Positions 52,402-61,002 of a stretch of DNA of 64,000 nucleotides are shown here, in pieces. The position numbers and the translations under genes are program-made. The first letter of the stretch is position 1. Each line of letters starts with the position of its first letter. A model generated the notes under the pieces. The model saw only the letters and a program-made list of their open reading frames with translations, ran no database searches and had not been told where the DNA came from. Where the stretch lies: contig NZ_JBEPOK010000001.1 of assembly GCF_040546765.1 (NCBI RefSeq), positions 992,001 through 1,056,000 of the forward strand. The letters are read 5' to 3'. The stretch comes from Arthrobacter sp. OAP107. Its GTDB lineage: Bacteria > Actinomycetota > Actinomycetes > Actinomycetales > Micrococcaceae.

Positions 52402-53386
52402 CCCATCTCCGGTGGCCGAGTCGCCCGAGGCGACCGAAACCCCGCTGGTTGCGCCCGTCGAAAGCCACGGGTCGGCTGGCGCTTCCGCCGCCGAAAAGGT
52501 GCACGCCGCGCTGACCCGGTCCTCGACCGGCTCGGCCGACCTGCGTGAACTGGAGTCCGGGCTGGACTCGCTGCAGTCGGACGCGGTCCGCAAGGCCCGG
52601 GTCGACTGGAGCCGGATCCTGCTTCCGGTCGCCGCCGTCGTGGTGCTCATCATCATCTGGCAGTTCTACGTCTCGCTGGGTCTCAAGCGGCGTGACCAGG
52701 TGCCCGGCCCCATGGATGTGCTGGAGCAGTTTGGCACCCTGTGGGCTGAGGGTTCGCTGCAGGAAGCCGTCTGGACCTCGCTGCAGCGCGGCCTTCTGGG
52801 CTTCCTGATCAGCGTCGCCATCGCGACGCCGGTTGGCCTGCTCCTGGCCCAGGTGGCGCCGCTGCGCCGGGCGTTCGGGCCGCTGATCTCGGGCCTGCAG
52901 GTTCTGCCGTCCGTTGCGTGGGTCCCGGCCGCCATCATCTGGTTCGGCCTCACGGATGCCACCGTGTACTTCGTGGTGTTCATGGGCGCGATCCCGTCGA
53001 TCATCAACGGCCTGATCTCCGGCGTGGACCAGATCCCGCCGCAGTACCGCAGCGTGGGCACGGTCCTCGGCGCCTCGCGGCTGCAGATGGCCGTGCAGAT
53101 CATCCTTCCGGCAGCGCTGCCGGGCTACCTCGGCGGCCTTAAGCAGGGCTGGGCCTTCTCCTGGCGTTCGCTCATGGCCGCGGAAATCATCGCCGTGGGC
53201 GGCACCATCGGGTTCGGCCTCGGCTCCATGCTGAACCAAGGCCGCGACCTCGCCGACATGACGATCGTGATGTCCGCGATCCTCCTCATCCTGGCCGTGG
53301 GCATCCTGATCGAACTGCTGGTGTTCGCGCCGATCGAGAAGCGCCTCCTCCAGCGCCGCGGGCTGCTCGCAGGCAGCACCCGCTAG
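52391..53386 (+). CDS. ssuC: Sulfonate/nitrate/taurine ABC transporter permease
   Basis: 331 residues. A 75-residue Ser/Ala/Glu-rich cytoplasmic extension, longer than in typical SsuC, precedes about six membrane segments. The ATPase-contact region reads YRSVGTVLGASRLQMAVQIILPAALPG. The partner ATPase and binding protein lie just upstream. A terminator follows 20 bp after the stop. Confidence 0.9.
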   Translation: MPSNPSPVAESPEATETPLVAPVESHGSAGASAAEKVHAALTRSSTGSADLRELESGLDSLQSDAVRKARVDWSRILLPVAAVVVLIIIWQFYVSLGLKRRDQVPGPMDVLEQFGTLWAEGSLQEAVWTSLQRGLLGFLISVAIATPVGLLLAQVAPLRRAFGPLISGLQVLPSVAWVPAAIIWFGLTDATVYFVVFMGAIPSIINGLISGVDQIPPQYRSVGTVLGASRLQMAVQIILPAALPGYLGGLKQGWAFSWRSLMAAEIIAVGGTIGFGLGSMLNQGRDLADMTIVMSAILLILAVGILIELLVFAPIEKRLLQRRGLLAGSTR

Positions 53387-53406
53387 GCACCTCCCGACTG
53401 AACAGG

Positions 53407-53439
53407 AAAGCCCGACGGCGGTAGTCGCCGTCGGGCTTT
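53407..53439. terminator. Terminator between ssuC and the convergent surface-protein gene
   Basis: AAAGCCCGACGGCG (53407-53420), loop GTAGT, CGCCGTCGGGCTTT (53426-53439): a perfect 14-bp stem ending in TTT on the plus strand and, read the other way, also in TTT. Confidence 0.9.
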
Positions 53440-53453
53440 CGGCTTTCCGGAGG

Positions 53454-55633
53454 TTAGCCGCGCGTCAAGGTCCCGCAGCCGTGGACTTCGAAGCCCTTGG
53501 CCCACGACGGAATGGTCACGACGATCCACCCGGACGGGATGTCGTTGTCATAAATTTCGTCAAAGGTTCCGGTAAACCCGCTCAAGGTTTCCCAGTAGCA
53601 GAAGTCCTCCGACGCGAATCCGTAGTACGTTCCCGGCAGGATGTCGATCCCCACCCGGTAGGTCCCGTCCCTGGTGATGCTAGTGGCCCTTGCCCCGGTT
53701 GAAGGGACAGTGGTCCAGGCTCCACAGCCATCGCTTTCGAAGCCAACGTCACCGGGAAGGATCTGGACATAGGTCACACCTGAGACGATGTCGTTCGCGT
53801 TGATGTCACTTACGTTTCCCGAGAACCCGCGAAGACGTGCCCAGTAGCAAAAGGATCCGCCGGTGGACTTGTACAGCCCCGGCTTGATCTGCGTTCCCAC
53901 CCGGTACGTGCCGTCGCCGCGAAGGACCGTCACTGCCCAGACCGGCAGCTTCAGCGCCGGGCTCATCGTGACCCTCGTGTCCGAGTAGATGAGGCTGGCG
54001 GAGACGCGGACCGTGATGGAGCGGCCGTTGTCCGCGGCGGTGAGCCGGTAGGTGCGGTAGCGCGCGCCCGAGATTGCGGCGCCGTTGCGGTACCACTGGT
54101 ACGCGTAGGCCGACGGCGCGGGGGAGTAAGTGCCGGGATTGGCTGTGAGGACAGAGCCCGAGGAGGTAGCCCCGGTGATGCGCGGCGCCGTCTTCAGGTT
54201 GATGAGCGCCCTGCCAACGGTGACTGCGGCGGTGGTAACCGACCGCGTCGCATAGCCAGGCTTGGAGACCGTGACCTTCACGTTCACCCGTGAGCCGATG
54301 TAACTCGCGTTGAAATACAGCGCGTACCCAGTGCCGCCCTTGATTGCTACGCCGTTCCGGTACCACTGGTAGCGGATGGTGGTGCCGGCGGGCCAGCCCT
54401 GGGACACCTTCACGGTGTTGCCGTATCGGTGGGTTCCCACGACGGTCAGGGGCTTGGTGGCAGCGATGCTCCCTGCCGCAATGATGCGTGCGGCGGAGAA
54501 GCGGTCAACGGTGACGAAGCCGGCTTTGGTTGCCCGCACCCGCACCTTGAGCGCCTTGGCGTAGTCGGCCGCGGCCGTGGTGTAGGTGCGGCCGACAGCG
54601 CCGGCGATGGCCGCCGTTCCGCGGTACCACTGGTAGGACAGCACGGCACCGCCGGGAGCCCAGGTTCCTGCGTTCGCCGTCTGCACCTGGCCAACACGGG
54701 CGGTTCCGCTGACGGTGGGCACGGGCGCCGTTGCGAAGGTGGCGGAGACGCCGGTGGCCTGGACGGAAGAGAGTTCCACCGAGGTGAAGCCCGGAGCGGA
54801 CAGGGTCACCTTGGCCCACAGTTTCTGTCCGACGTCGGCCACTGTGACGGTGTAACGCGCGGTGGTGGCCGCTCCGATGGCCAAGGTGCCGCGGAACCAC
54901 TGGTAGGCCAGCGCTCCCTGGCTGGCGGAGTTCTCCCACTGCGGAGTGCCTACCGACAGCTCCTGGCCGACGGCGGGCGTGCCGGTAACGCCGTTGCTCC
55001 AAACAACTCCGGTGAAGGCCGCCGGGCGGACAGTAACGGCCGCGGCTGATACCTCGGTGTCGGGAGCCTGGGCCTCCGATGACGCCACATAGTGAGCTGG
55101 ACGCTCTTGCCTGCCATGGACGGGACGATGTTCAGTACATCCGGTTCGCCGACCACGTGGCCGGCGGTCTGGACCGGAACGCCGTCGATGATCCAGCTGT
55201 ACTGGATCCAGCCGGCCCCGTTCCACTGACCACCCATGGACGTGAGCGTGCCGCCGACGACGGGGTCGCCCTCAATAACCGGAAGGCTGACGTTTTCCGG
55301 AGCGGCAGACGCCGTCTCCGTGGGCACTGTTTCCGCGGGTGTCACCTCGGCGGGCACTGTTTCCGTCGGCGTGGCTTCCGCCGACGGCTCTCCAGCAGGA
55401 TCCACGGGTGCCGGATCCGCGGGTGCCGGATCCGCGGGTGCCGAGTCAGCGGGAGCCGGTGCCGGCTCCGTAACAGTGCCGGTTTCCATCGGCAGCGCCT
55501 GTGCTGCCGGAGCCATCAGAAGTCCGGCAAGCAGCGCGATGCTCCCGGCTGTGGCGATGCTCCTGGTCAGAAAACCAGGGCGCGTCCGCGTACGGACGTT
55601 TTCGTGCAGAGACAACGAGTGTCCTTCCCCCAT
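53454..55633 (-). pseudogene. Secreted repeat-containing surface protein, frameshifted
   Basis: Joined across a one-base gap near 55092 it would be 726 residues. In order: signal peptide (about 20-48), a PADPAP and VPAEVTPAETVP linker, an N-terminal beta-domain (SLPVIEGDPVVGGTL), then about five Ig-like repeats of 80-90 residues marked YQWYRNG or YQWFRG. At the end are two copies of a 60-70 residue unit with DGTYRVG-x2-I-x-PG, FCYW and GF-x3-GCG. Repeat architecture of this kind is typical of exported cell-surface proteins in Arthrobacter relatives. The two frames meet at CTCACTATGTGG; one base is missing (2180 nt). Confidence 0.75.
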
Positions 55634-55739
55634 GTTGAGACCGATCGGTGAATCCGATCGGAGTTATTGTAGGGCTCGGCACAGACAATTCCGGTGCATC
55701 AACCCCGTGCCGGAGCACCGCAGGATTGTTGTCGCAATG

Positions 55740-55816
55740 TGACGCAGCGTTACCTTGCGTGAACTGGTGTTTCCGCGCCGTTGGCCGGGCCCGTAACACA
55801 GCCCTACCGTTGATCC
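55740..55816 (+). promoter_or_regulatory. Sulfur-regulon promoter of the siroheme synthase gene
   Basis: TGACG (55740-55744), 14 nt, GTGA (55759-55762), 7 nt, TTTCCG (55770-55775), 5 nt, TTGGCC (55781-55786), 18 nt, TACCGT (55805-55810), 6 nt, ATG. The same spacing as at sir and ssuA; only the boxes, not the spacers, are conserved. Confidence 0.8.
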
Positions 55817-57103
55817 ATGGCAATTCAGGACATTTACCCCACGGCGCTGCGCCTCCTCGGCCGCCCCGTGCTGGTGGTGGGCGGCGGACGCGTTGCTGCG
55901 CGCCGCGCGAAAGGCCTGCTCGACGCCGGTGCACGCGTCACCGTTGTCGCCCCCGAGGCTACCGCCGCGGTCCGCGAACTCGCCGACGCCGGCCTGCTCA
56001 CCTGGGAATCCCGCACCTACCGCTCCGACGACGTCGACGGCGTCTGGTTCGTTCAGACCGCCACCGGCGATCCGGCCGTGGACACGCTGGTGGCTTCCGA
56101 CGCCGAGGCGCAGCGGGTCTGGTGCGTCAACGCCTCCGACCATGAGTCCTCCGCAGCCTGGACGCCCGCCGTCGCCGTGGTGGACGACGTTAAGATCGCC
56201 GTCAACGCCGGGGGAGACCCGCGCCGTGCCATGGCCCTGCGCGACGCCGTCGCCACCGCCCTGGAGTCAGGGGACCTGCCGCTGCGCCGTCGCCGTATTT
56301 CGAAGGACAGTGCCCACCGTGGATCGGTCGCCCTTGTCGGCGGCGGCCCCGGCGACACCGGCCTCATCACCGTCCGCGGCCGCCGGCTGCTCGGCCAGGC
56401 CGACGTCGTGGTCGCCGACCGCCTCGGCCCCCGCGAACTGCTCAACGAGCTTGCCCCGGACGTCCGCGTCATCGAGGTCGGCAAGACACCGGGCCACCAC
56501 CCCGTGCCGCAGGCCGAGATCAACCGGATCCTCGTCGAAGAGGCGCTCCGGGGCCACCGTGTGGTGCGACTCAAGGGCGGCGACCCCTACGTCCTGGGCC
56601 GCGGCGGCGAGGAAGCAGAATTCTGCCGCCAGCACGGTGTCGAGGTGGAAGTGGTTTCCGGAGTGACCTCCGCGATTTCCGTCCCCGCGGCTGCCGGCAT
56701 CCCGGTCACGCACCGCGGTCTGGCGAAGGGCTTCAGCGTGGTCACCGGCCACGAGGAACTGTCCGAGGTCCCGGCCCGTGCGGACCACACAGTGGTGCTC
56801 CTCATGGGCGTTGGCCAGCTCCGCGAATCCGCGTCCGCCCTCGGCAAAGCCGGCCTGCCCGGTGACACACCAGTTGGTATTGTTGAAAACGGCTACCTGC
56901 CGGACCAGCGCGTCACCATCGGCACCCTCGGCACCATCGCCGACCAGGCCGAGGCCGCCGGCGTCGCCAATCCTGCAGTGATCGTCATCGGTGACGTTGT
57001 CCGCGTCAGCCCCTTCGCGCCGTCGCACTTCAAAACCGCTGACTACAGCACCACCAGCCCCAACAAGCCCCGCACAAGCACCACCCGCGTTCTCACCCCC
57101 TAG
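55817..57103 (+). CDS. cysG: Siroheme synthase: precorrin-2 dehydrogenase plus uroporphyrinogen-III methyltransferase
   Basis: 428 residues. The N-terminal domain (about 1-160) is a NAD-binding precorrin-2 dehydrogenase (VLVVGGGRVAARRAKGLLDAGA). The C-terminal domain (about 168-410) is a SUMT with VALVGGGPGDTGLITVRG and RLKGGDPYVLGRGGEEAEFC. It converts uroporphyrinogen III to sirohydrochlorin; the chelatase at 43163 adds iron. The ferrochelatase motif of classical CysG is not needed here. The N-terminal and C-terminal functions are fused in the usual CysG order. Ends 10 bp before a 64-bp palindrome. Confidence 0.92.
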   Translation: MAIQDIYPTALRLLGRPVLVVGGGRVAARRAKGLLDAGARVTVVAPEATAAVRELADAGLLTWESRTYRSDDVDGVWFVQTATGDPAVDTLVASDAEAQRVWCVNASDHESSAAWTPAVAVVDDVKIAVNAGGDPRRAMALRDAVATALESGDLPLRRRRISKDSAHRGSVALVGGGPGDTGLITVRGRRLLGQADVVVADRLGPRELLNELAPDVRVIEVGKTPGHHPVPQAEINRILVEEALRGHRVVRLKGGDPYVLGRGGEEAEFCRQHGVEVEVVSGVTSAISVPAAAGIPVTHRGLAKGFSVVTGHEELSEVPARADHTVVLLMGVGQLRESASALGKAGLPGDTPVGIVENGYLPDQRVTIGTLGTIADQAEAAGVANPAVIVIGDVVRVSPFAPSHFKTADYSTTSPNKPRTSTTRVLTP

Positions 57104-57113
57104 CCCCCGAGTC

Positions 57114-57177
57114 CCAACTGGCTGGCAGTTGTTGTCGTTTTGAGCCCTCAAAACGACAACACATGCGAGCTAGTTGG
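57114..57177. repeat. 64-bp palindromic element, copy 3, likely terminator of cysG
   Basis: Arms 57114-57141 and 57150-57177 pair at 24 of 28 positions around GAGCCCTC, the reverse complement of the loop in copy 2. It lies 10 bp after the cysG stop and 27 bp before the fprA start. Confidence 0.85.
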
Positions 57178-57204
57178 GTGGGACCGAAGAAAAGGAACAC
57201 AGCC

Positions 57205-58671
57205 GTGTCAACCAGCACCACCGTAGGAACCGCCGCCCGCCCGTTGCGTGTGGCCGTCATCGGATCCGGCCCGGCCGGCGTCTACGCAGCGGACATCCTC
57301 ACCAAGAGCGAGGCCGTCAAAAGCGGCGAGCTGACCGTGAGCATCGACCTCTTCGACCGCTACCCGGCACCCTACGGTTTGATCCGCTACGGAGTGGCCC
57401 CTGACCACCCGCGCATCAAGGGCATCGTCAACGCCCTGCACAAGGTCCTGGACCGCGGCGACATCCGCTTCTTCGGCAACGTTGACTACGGCACGGACCT
57501 CTCCATCGAGGACCTTCAAACACACTATGACGCCGTCATCTTCGCCACCGGCGCCATCAAGGACGCCGACCTGAACATCCCGGGCATCGAACTCGAAGGC
57601 TCCTTCGGCGGCGCCGACTTCGTCTCCTGGTACGACGGCCACCCGGACGTTCCCCGCGAATGGCCGCTGGACGCCAAGGAAATCGCCGTGATCGGCAACG
57701 GCAACGTGGCCCTCGACGTGGCCCGTGTCCTCTCCAAGCACGCCGACGACCTCCTGGTCTCCGAAATCCCGGACAACGTCTACGCCGGCCTGAAGGCATC
57801 ACCCGTCACCGACGTCCACGTCTTCGGCCGCCGCGGCCCCGCCCAGGTCAAGTTCACCCCGCTGGAACTGCGCGAGCTGTCCCACTCCAAGGACGTGGAC
57901 ATCATCCTGTACCCGGAGGACTTCGAGTTCGACGAGGAATCCGACCGCCAGATCCAGACCAACAACCAGACCAAGACCATGGTCGGAACGCTCACCAACT
58001 GGATCGCCGAGCAGCCCGAGGACCTTTCCGAGCTCAAGGCCTCCCGCCGCCTGCACCTGCACTTCCTGCACAGCCCGGTGGAAATTTACGACGACGCCGA
58101 GAACCCCGGGCGCGTCAGCGGCATGAAGTTTGAGCGCACCGAACTGGACGGCACAGGCAACGCCCGTGGCACCGGCGAGTACATCGACTACCCGGTCCAG
58201 GCCGTCTACCGGGCCATCGGCTACTTCGGTTCCGCCCTGCCCGAGATCGAGTTCGACCACAAGAAGGGTGTCGTCCCGAACGCCGGCGGCCGGGTCCTGG
58301 ACGCCTCCGGCGAGCACGTCCCGGGCATCTACGCCACCGGCTGGATCAAGCGCGGACCCGTCGGCCTCATCGGCCACACCAAGGGTGACGCCCTGGAGAC
58401 GGTGACCTTCCTGCTGGAAGACCGCGAGAACCTGCCGGTTGCCGAGGCACCTGCTGCCAGCGCCGTCGTCGACCTGCTCGAAAGCCGCGGCGTGGAATAC
58501 ACCACCTGGGAAGGTTGGCTGGCACTGGACGCACACGAGCTCGCCCTGGGCGCCGAGGCCACCGCTGCCGGCGGCTCGCACGGCGTTGAGGTTGTGCGTG
58601 AGCGCATCAAGGTGGTGCCGCGCGAGGACATGGTCTCCATCTCCCGCGACGGGATCGCCGCCAGCGTCTAG
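57205..58671 (+). CDS. fprA: Ferredoxin-NADP+ reductase, FprA type
   Basis: 488 residues from GTG 57205 with AAAGGA upstream; a longer frame to 57163 lies inside the palindrome. The FAD motif is VIGSGPAGVYAADIL, the NADP motif is GNGNVALDVARVL, with YGLIRYGVAPDHPRIK and FGRRGPAQVKF as in adrenodoxin-reductase-like FprA of Mycobacterium. It reduces ferredoxin with NADPH and is the likely electron source for the sulfite reductase. A strong hairpin follows the stop. Confidence 0.93.
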   Translation: MSTSTTVGTAARPLRVAVIGSGPAGVYAADILTKSEAVKSGELTVSIDLFDRYPAPYGLIRYGVAPDHPRIKGIVNALHKVLDRGDIRFFGNVDYGTDLSIEDLQTHYDAVIFATGAIKDADLNIPGIELEGSFGGADFVSWYDGHPDVPREWPLDAKEIAVIGNGNVALDVARVLSKHADDLLVSEIPDNVYAGLKASPVTDVHVFGRRGPAQVKFTPLELRELSHSKDVDIILYPEDFEFDEESDRQIQTNNQTKTMVGTLTNWIAEQPEDLSELKASRRLHLHFLHSPVEIYDDAENPGRVSGMKFERTELDGTGNARGTGEYIDYPVQAVYRAIGYFGSALPEIEFDHKKGVVPNAGGRVLDASGEHVPGIYATGWIKRGPVGLIGHTKGDALETVTFLLEDRENLPVAEAPAASAVVDLLESRGVEYTTWEGWLALDAHELALGAEATAAGGSHGVEVVRERIKVVPREDMVSISRDGIAASV

Positions 58672-58681
58672 CTCCTTAAGG

Positions 58682-58721
58682 CAAAGGGGGCCCTCACCCG
58701 CCGGGTGTGGGCCTCCTTTGG
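58682..58721 (+). terminator. Terminator of fprA
   Basis: CAAAGGGGGCCC and GGGCCTCCTTTG form the outer stem with one internal mismatch, and ACCCG/CGGGT forms the inner stem. It ends 2 bp before the convergent SRPBCC gene stop, so it may serve both. Confidence 0.75.
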
Positions 58722-58722
58722 T

Positions 58723-59163
58723 TTAAGCTCCCGCGCCCCCGGCGGCCATGAGTTCGAGCCGCTGCAGGGTTTCGCGGTTGCGGACCGTGATGACCGGGCC
58801 GCGCAGGGCCCTCGGCACGGCCAGGCCGGGCCCGCGGACGGCGTCCTCCATCATCGTCACGCGGCACTGCTCGCCCAAGTCCTCGAGGGTGATGACCACC
58901 TTGGCCTCGCCGATCGGCCAGCCGCGCGCAATCAGTTCCAGCCGCTTACCCGGATCGGCCGCTGTCACCTTGGTTGAGTCATTTATGAGCAGCGGCCAGG
59001 CGCCCACCGAGTGGTGGAGCTGGGCGCCCACCTCCGGCCAGCGGGCGTCCACGTCGCGGATTCTCGAGGCACCCACCACCCAGCCGGAGTAGAGCCACCC
59101 GTCCGCGATCACTGTCCAGACTGCCGATGCCGGTGAATTGAAGACCTGCGTGACGGTTGACAT
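58723..59163 (-). CDS. SRPBCC-fold (polyketide cyclase/dehydrase-like) protein
   Basis: 146 residues from the ATG at 59163, which has AAAGGAAC 3 nt upstream. The START-type fold is suggested by SPASAVWTVIADGWLYSGWVVGASRI at the N-terminus and the alternating strands that follow. The ligand is unknown, probably a lipid or hydrophobic molecule. The same frame is open without a stop from the preceding gene, so it can also be read as the C-terminal part of the 60132 frame. Confidence 0.75.
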   Translation of the reverse strand: MSTVTQVFNSPASAVWTVIADGWLYSGWVVGASRIRDVDARWPEVGAQLHHSVGAWPLLINDSTKVTAADPGKRLELIARGWPIGEAKVVITLEDLGEQCRVTMMEDAVRGPGLAVPRALRGPVITVRNRETLQRLELMAAGGAGA

Positions 59164-60132
59164 GGTGTTCCTTTCGTCGGCCAAACCCTGACGCCGGGAG
59201 GCGGAGGTCTGGTCTGCAGCTGTGAACCTGGCGGGATCCGGGCCGCCGATGATGCGGGCTGCGGGGCGTCGGGCGGCCCGGTACGAACGCTCCCGGAGCC
59301 GGCGGGCCCAGGGGTAGGTTCCGGCGCCGGGCAGGGGGTGCTTCAGCGGATCGAACCGGATGGCCGTGTCCCCCGCGGCAGCGTCCCCCGGGGCGGTGGC
59401 AGTGGCGGCTGCTCTCAGGTGCAGCAGGCCGGCCTGCACCCACAGGCCTGCCGGGCTGGCGTACGACAGCGCCAGGGTCCAGTCTCCCGTCGCCAGCGAC
59501 TCCTTGAAGTTTCCTCCGGTGTCTGCCCGGCCGGTCGCACGCCCGGGCAGAGACAGCGTGCGCAGCCCCAGGAGGACAGGGCCGTTGGCACCCTTGTACG
59601 GCATCAGCGTGGTGAACCTGGCAGTGCCAACATCCAGCTTGGGCAGCAGCATGTAACGGCCCGGCACGCCCCAGCCGGTCGAAGCGAACAGGACATCCCC
59701 GACGTCGGCACTGTCGCCGGAGGCGTCAAAGTCACCGGCGCCGCCGGCACCGAGAGAACCGGCGCGGCTGGAAGTGTCGGAAGCGGGAGAAATCCGCAGC
59801 GCCAGGCCCAGAATGTCCGGTAGCGATTCAGGAAGCCCCACCGACCGGGAAAACCGCCCGCGCACCTGGCAGGTTCCGGCGTCGTCGAGCCAAGAGATCC
59901 CGCTGGCTCCCGGGAGTCCGGCAGCAGCGCGCCCCGCGGCGCCCGTGAGGACGAGTTCGCCGACCAGGCTGATGCCCCGCGGATGGATGGGGCGGACGGG
60001 GCGCACGGCCTTGACGGCCCGGAACGCGGCAGCGAAAGCACGCCCGGCGAGGTCGGCCGTGCGGTTGGAGGTCCGGTTCGGCGCCCCCGCCGGATCGCCG
60101 CTGAATCGTCTTTTCATGCTTCGCCTTCCCAT
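58723..60132 (-). CDS. Catalase-like domain frame running in-frame into the SRPBCC gene
   Basis: 469 residues if read whole. Residues about 1-320 contain LVGELVLTGAAG, RGRFSRSVGLPESLPDILGLALRI, GDVLFASTGWG and ATRFTTLMPYKG-like blocks of an actinobacterial family that resembles a heme-less catalase core, often annotated as hypothetical. No stop separates it from the SRPBCC domain, although the latter has its own ribosome site. It may therefore be a true fusion, or a gene whose stop codon was lost. The start is 60132 (GGAAAGG upstream) or 60117. Family identification is low confidence. Confidence 0.5.
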   Translation of the reverse strand: MGRRSMKRRFSGDPAGAPNRTSNRTADLAGRAFAAAFRAVKAVRPVRPIHPRGISLVGELVLTGAAGRAAAGLPGASGISWLDDAGTCQVRGRFSRSVGLPESLPDILGLALRISPASDTSSRAGSLGAGGAGDFDASGDSADVGDVLFASTGWGVPGRYMLLPKLDVGTARFTTLMPYKGANGPVLLGLRTLSLPGRATGRADTGGNFKESLATGDWTLALSYASPAGLWVQAGLLHLRAAATATAPGDAAAGDTAIRFDPLKHPLPGAGTYPWARRLRERSYRAARRPAARIIGGPDPARFTAADQTSASRRQGLADERNTMSTVTQVFNSPASAVWTVIADGWLYSGWVVGASRIRDVDARWPEVGAQLHHSVGAWPLLINDSTKVTAADPGKRLELIARGWPIGEAKVVITLEDLGEQCRVTMMEDAVRGPGLAVPRALRGPVITVRNRETLQRLELMAAGGAGA

Positions 60133-60151
60133 GACCAGACCTTTCCCATGG

Positions 60152-60979
60152 CTACATCCTGCCGAACTTCGACCGGACCAGCGCGAAGATCCCGTAGCAA
60201 ATGAAGCCTGCACCGATGGCAAACAGCAGGTAGGGCCCGTACTCGTGGTCGCGGAGGGCCTTCAGGCTGCCGTCGAGACCCGTGGATTCTTCGGGGGTGT
60301 GCTTGGCGGCGGCGATGGCGAAAAGCAGCCCCGCGAGGAACAGTGCGATGCCCTTCGCCACGTGGCCGGTCACGCCCAGCGAATCGATGAGTTTGCCCCG
60401 GCGGGTGCCGTCAAAGTGGAAGAGCTCCTCCTTGAACCCCCGCCGGAAGCCCTTCACCACAAAGTAGATGCCCACGCCTATGACGGTCAGGCCCAAGGCA
60501 CTGAGGATCACGCCGCCAAAGGGATTGGTGAGCAGGGCCGCGCTTACGTCCCTCGTTGACTCGCCGGAGTCGCCGCGAAGCCCCACCGCAAAGCCGCCGA
60601 AACTGAGCCCGACGCTGCCGTAGGCGATTGCCAGGAACCCGGAGGAGATCAGCTTCCCGATCCGTTCCTTGCGGCGCAGGTGGCGGGCCCGGAGGGTGGC
60701 CTCGCTGAGCTGCCAAAGGGAGAGCCCGGCGCACCCGACCATGCCGGCCCACATGAGTGCCGGGCCCCAGGGGTTGGCGGCCAGCTGTTCGATGGCGCCC
60801 GTGGGCTCGGCCTCGCCGGGATGCCCGAAGGCCAGGGCAATCGCGATGACGCCCACGATGATGTGCAGCAGGGCCATGACAGCGAAACCGGAACGCGCGA
60901 CGACGTCGAGCGCCTTGGTGTTCGATGCAGCCTCAGCGGCGTCGGCCGCCTCGCTGATCGTCGAATCGTTGTCCGTCAT
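60152..60979 (-). CDS. DUF1206 membrane protein
   Basis: 275 residues with six hydrophobic segments arranged as three pairs, the layout of DUF1206 proteins: repeated FAVMALLHIIVGVIAIALAFG-like, AYGSVGLSFGGFA and ALFLAGLLFAIAAA blocks. Function unknown. The start at 60979 has GGAGGGC upstream; a longer frame to 61069 lacks one. It is divergent from nothing and follows the small gene at 61003, which it may share a promoter with. Confidence 0.85.
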   Translation of the reverse strand: MTDNDSTISEAADAAEAASNTKALDVVARSGFAVMALLHIIVGVIAIALAFGHPGEAEPTGAIEQLAANPWGPALMWAGMVGCAGLSLWQLSEATLRARHLRRKERIGKLISSGFLAIAYGSVGLSFGGFAVGLRGDSGESTRDVSAALLTNPFGGVILSALGLTVIGVGIYFVVKGFRRGFKEELFHFDGTRRGKLIDSLGVTGHVAKGIALFLAGLLFAIAAAKHTPEESTGLDGSLKALRDHEYGPYLLFAIGAGFICYGIFALVRSKFGRM

Positions 60980-61002
60980 GCCCTCCGGTTTAACCGTTCC
61001 GT

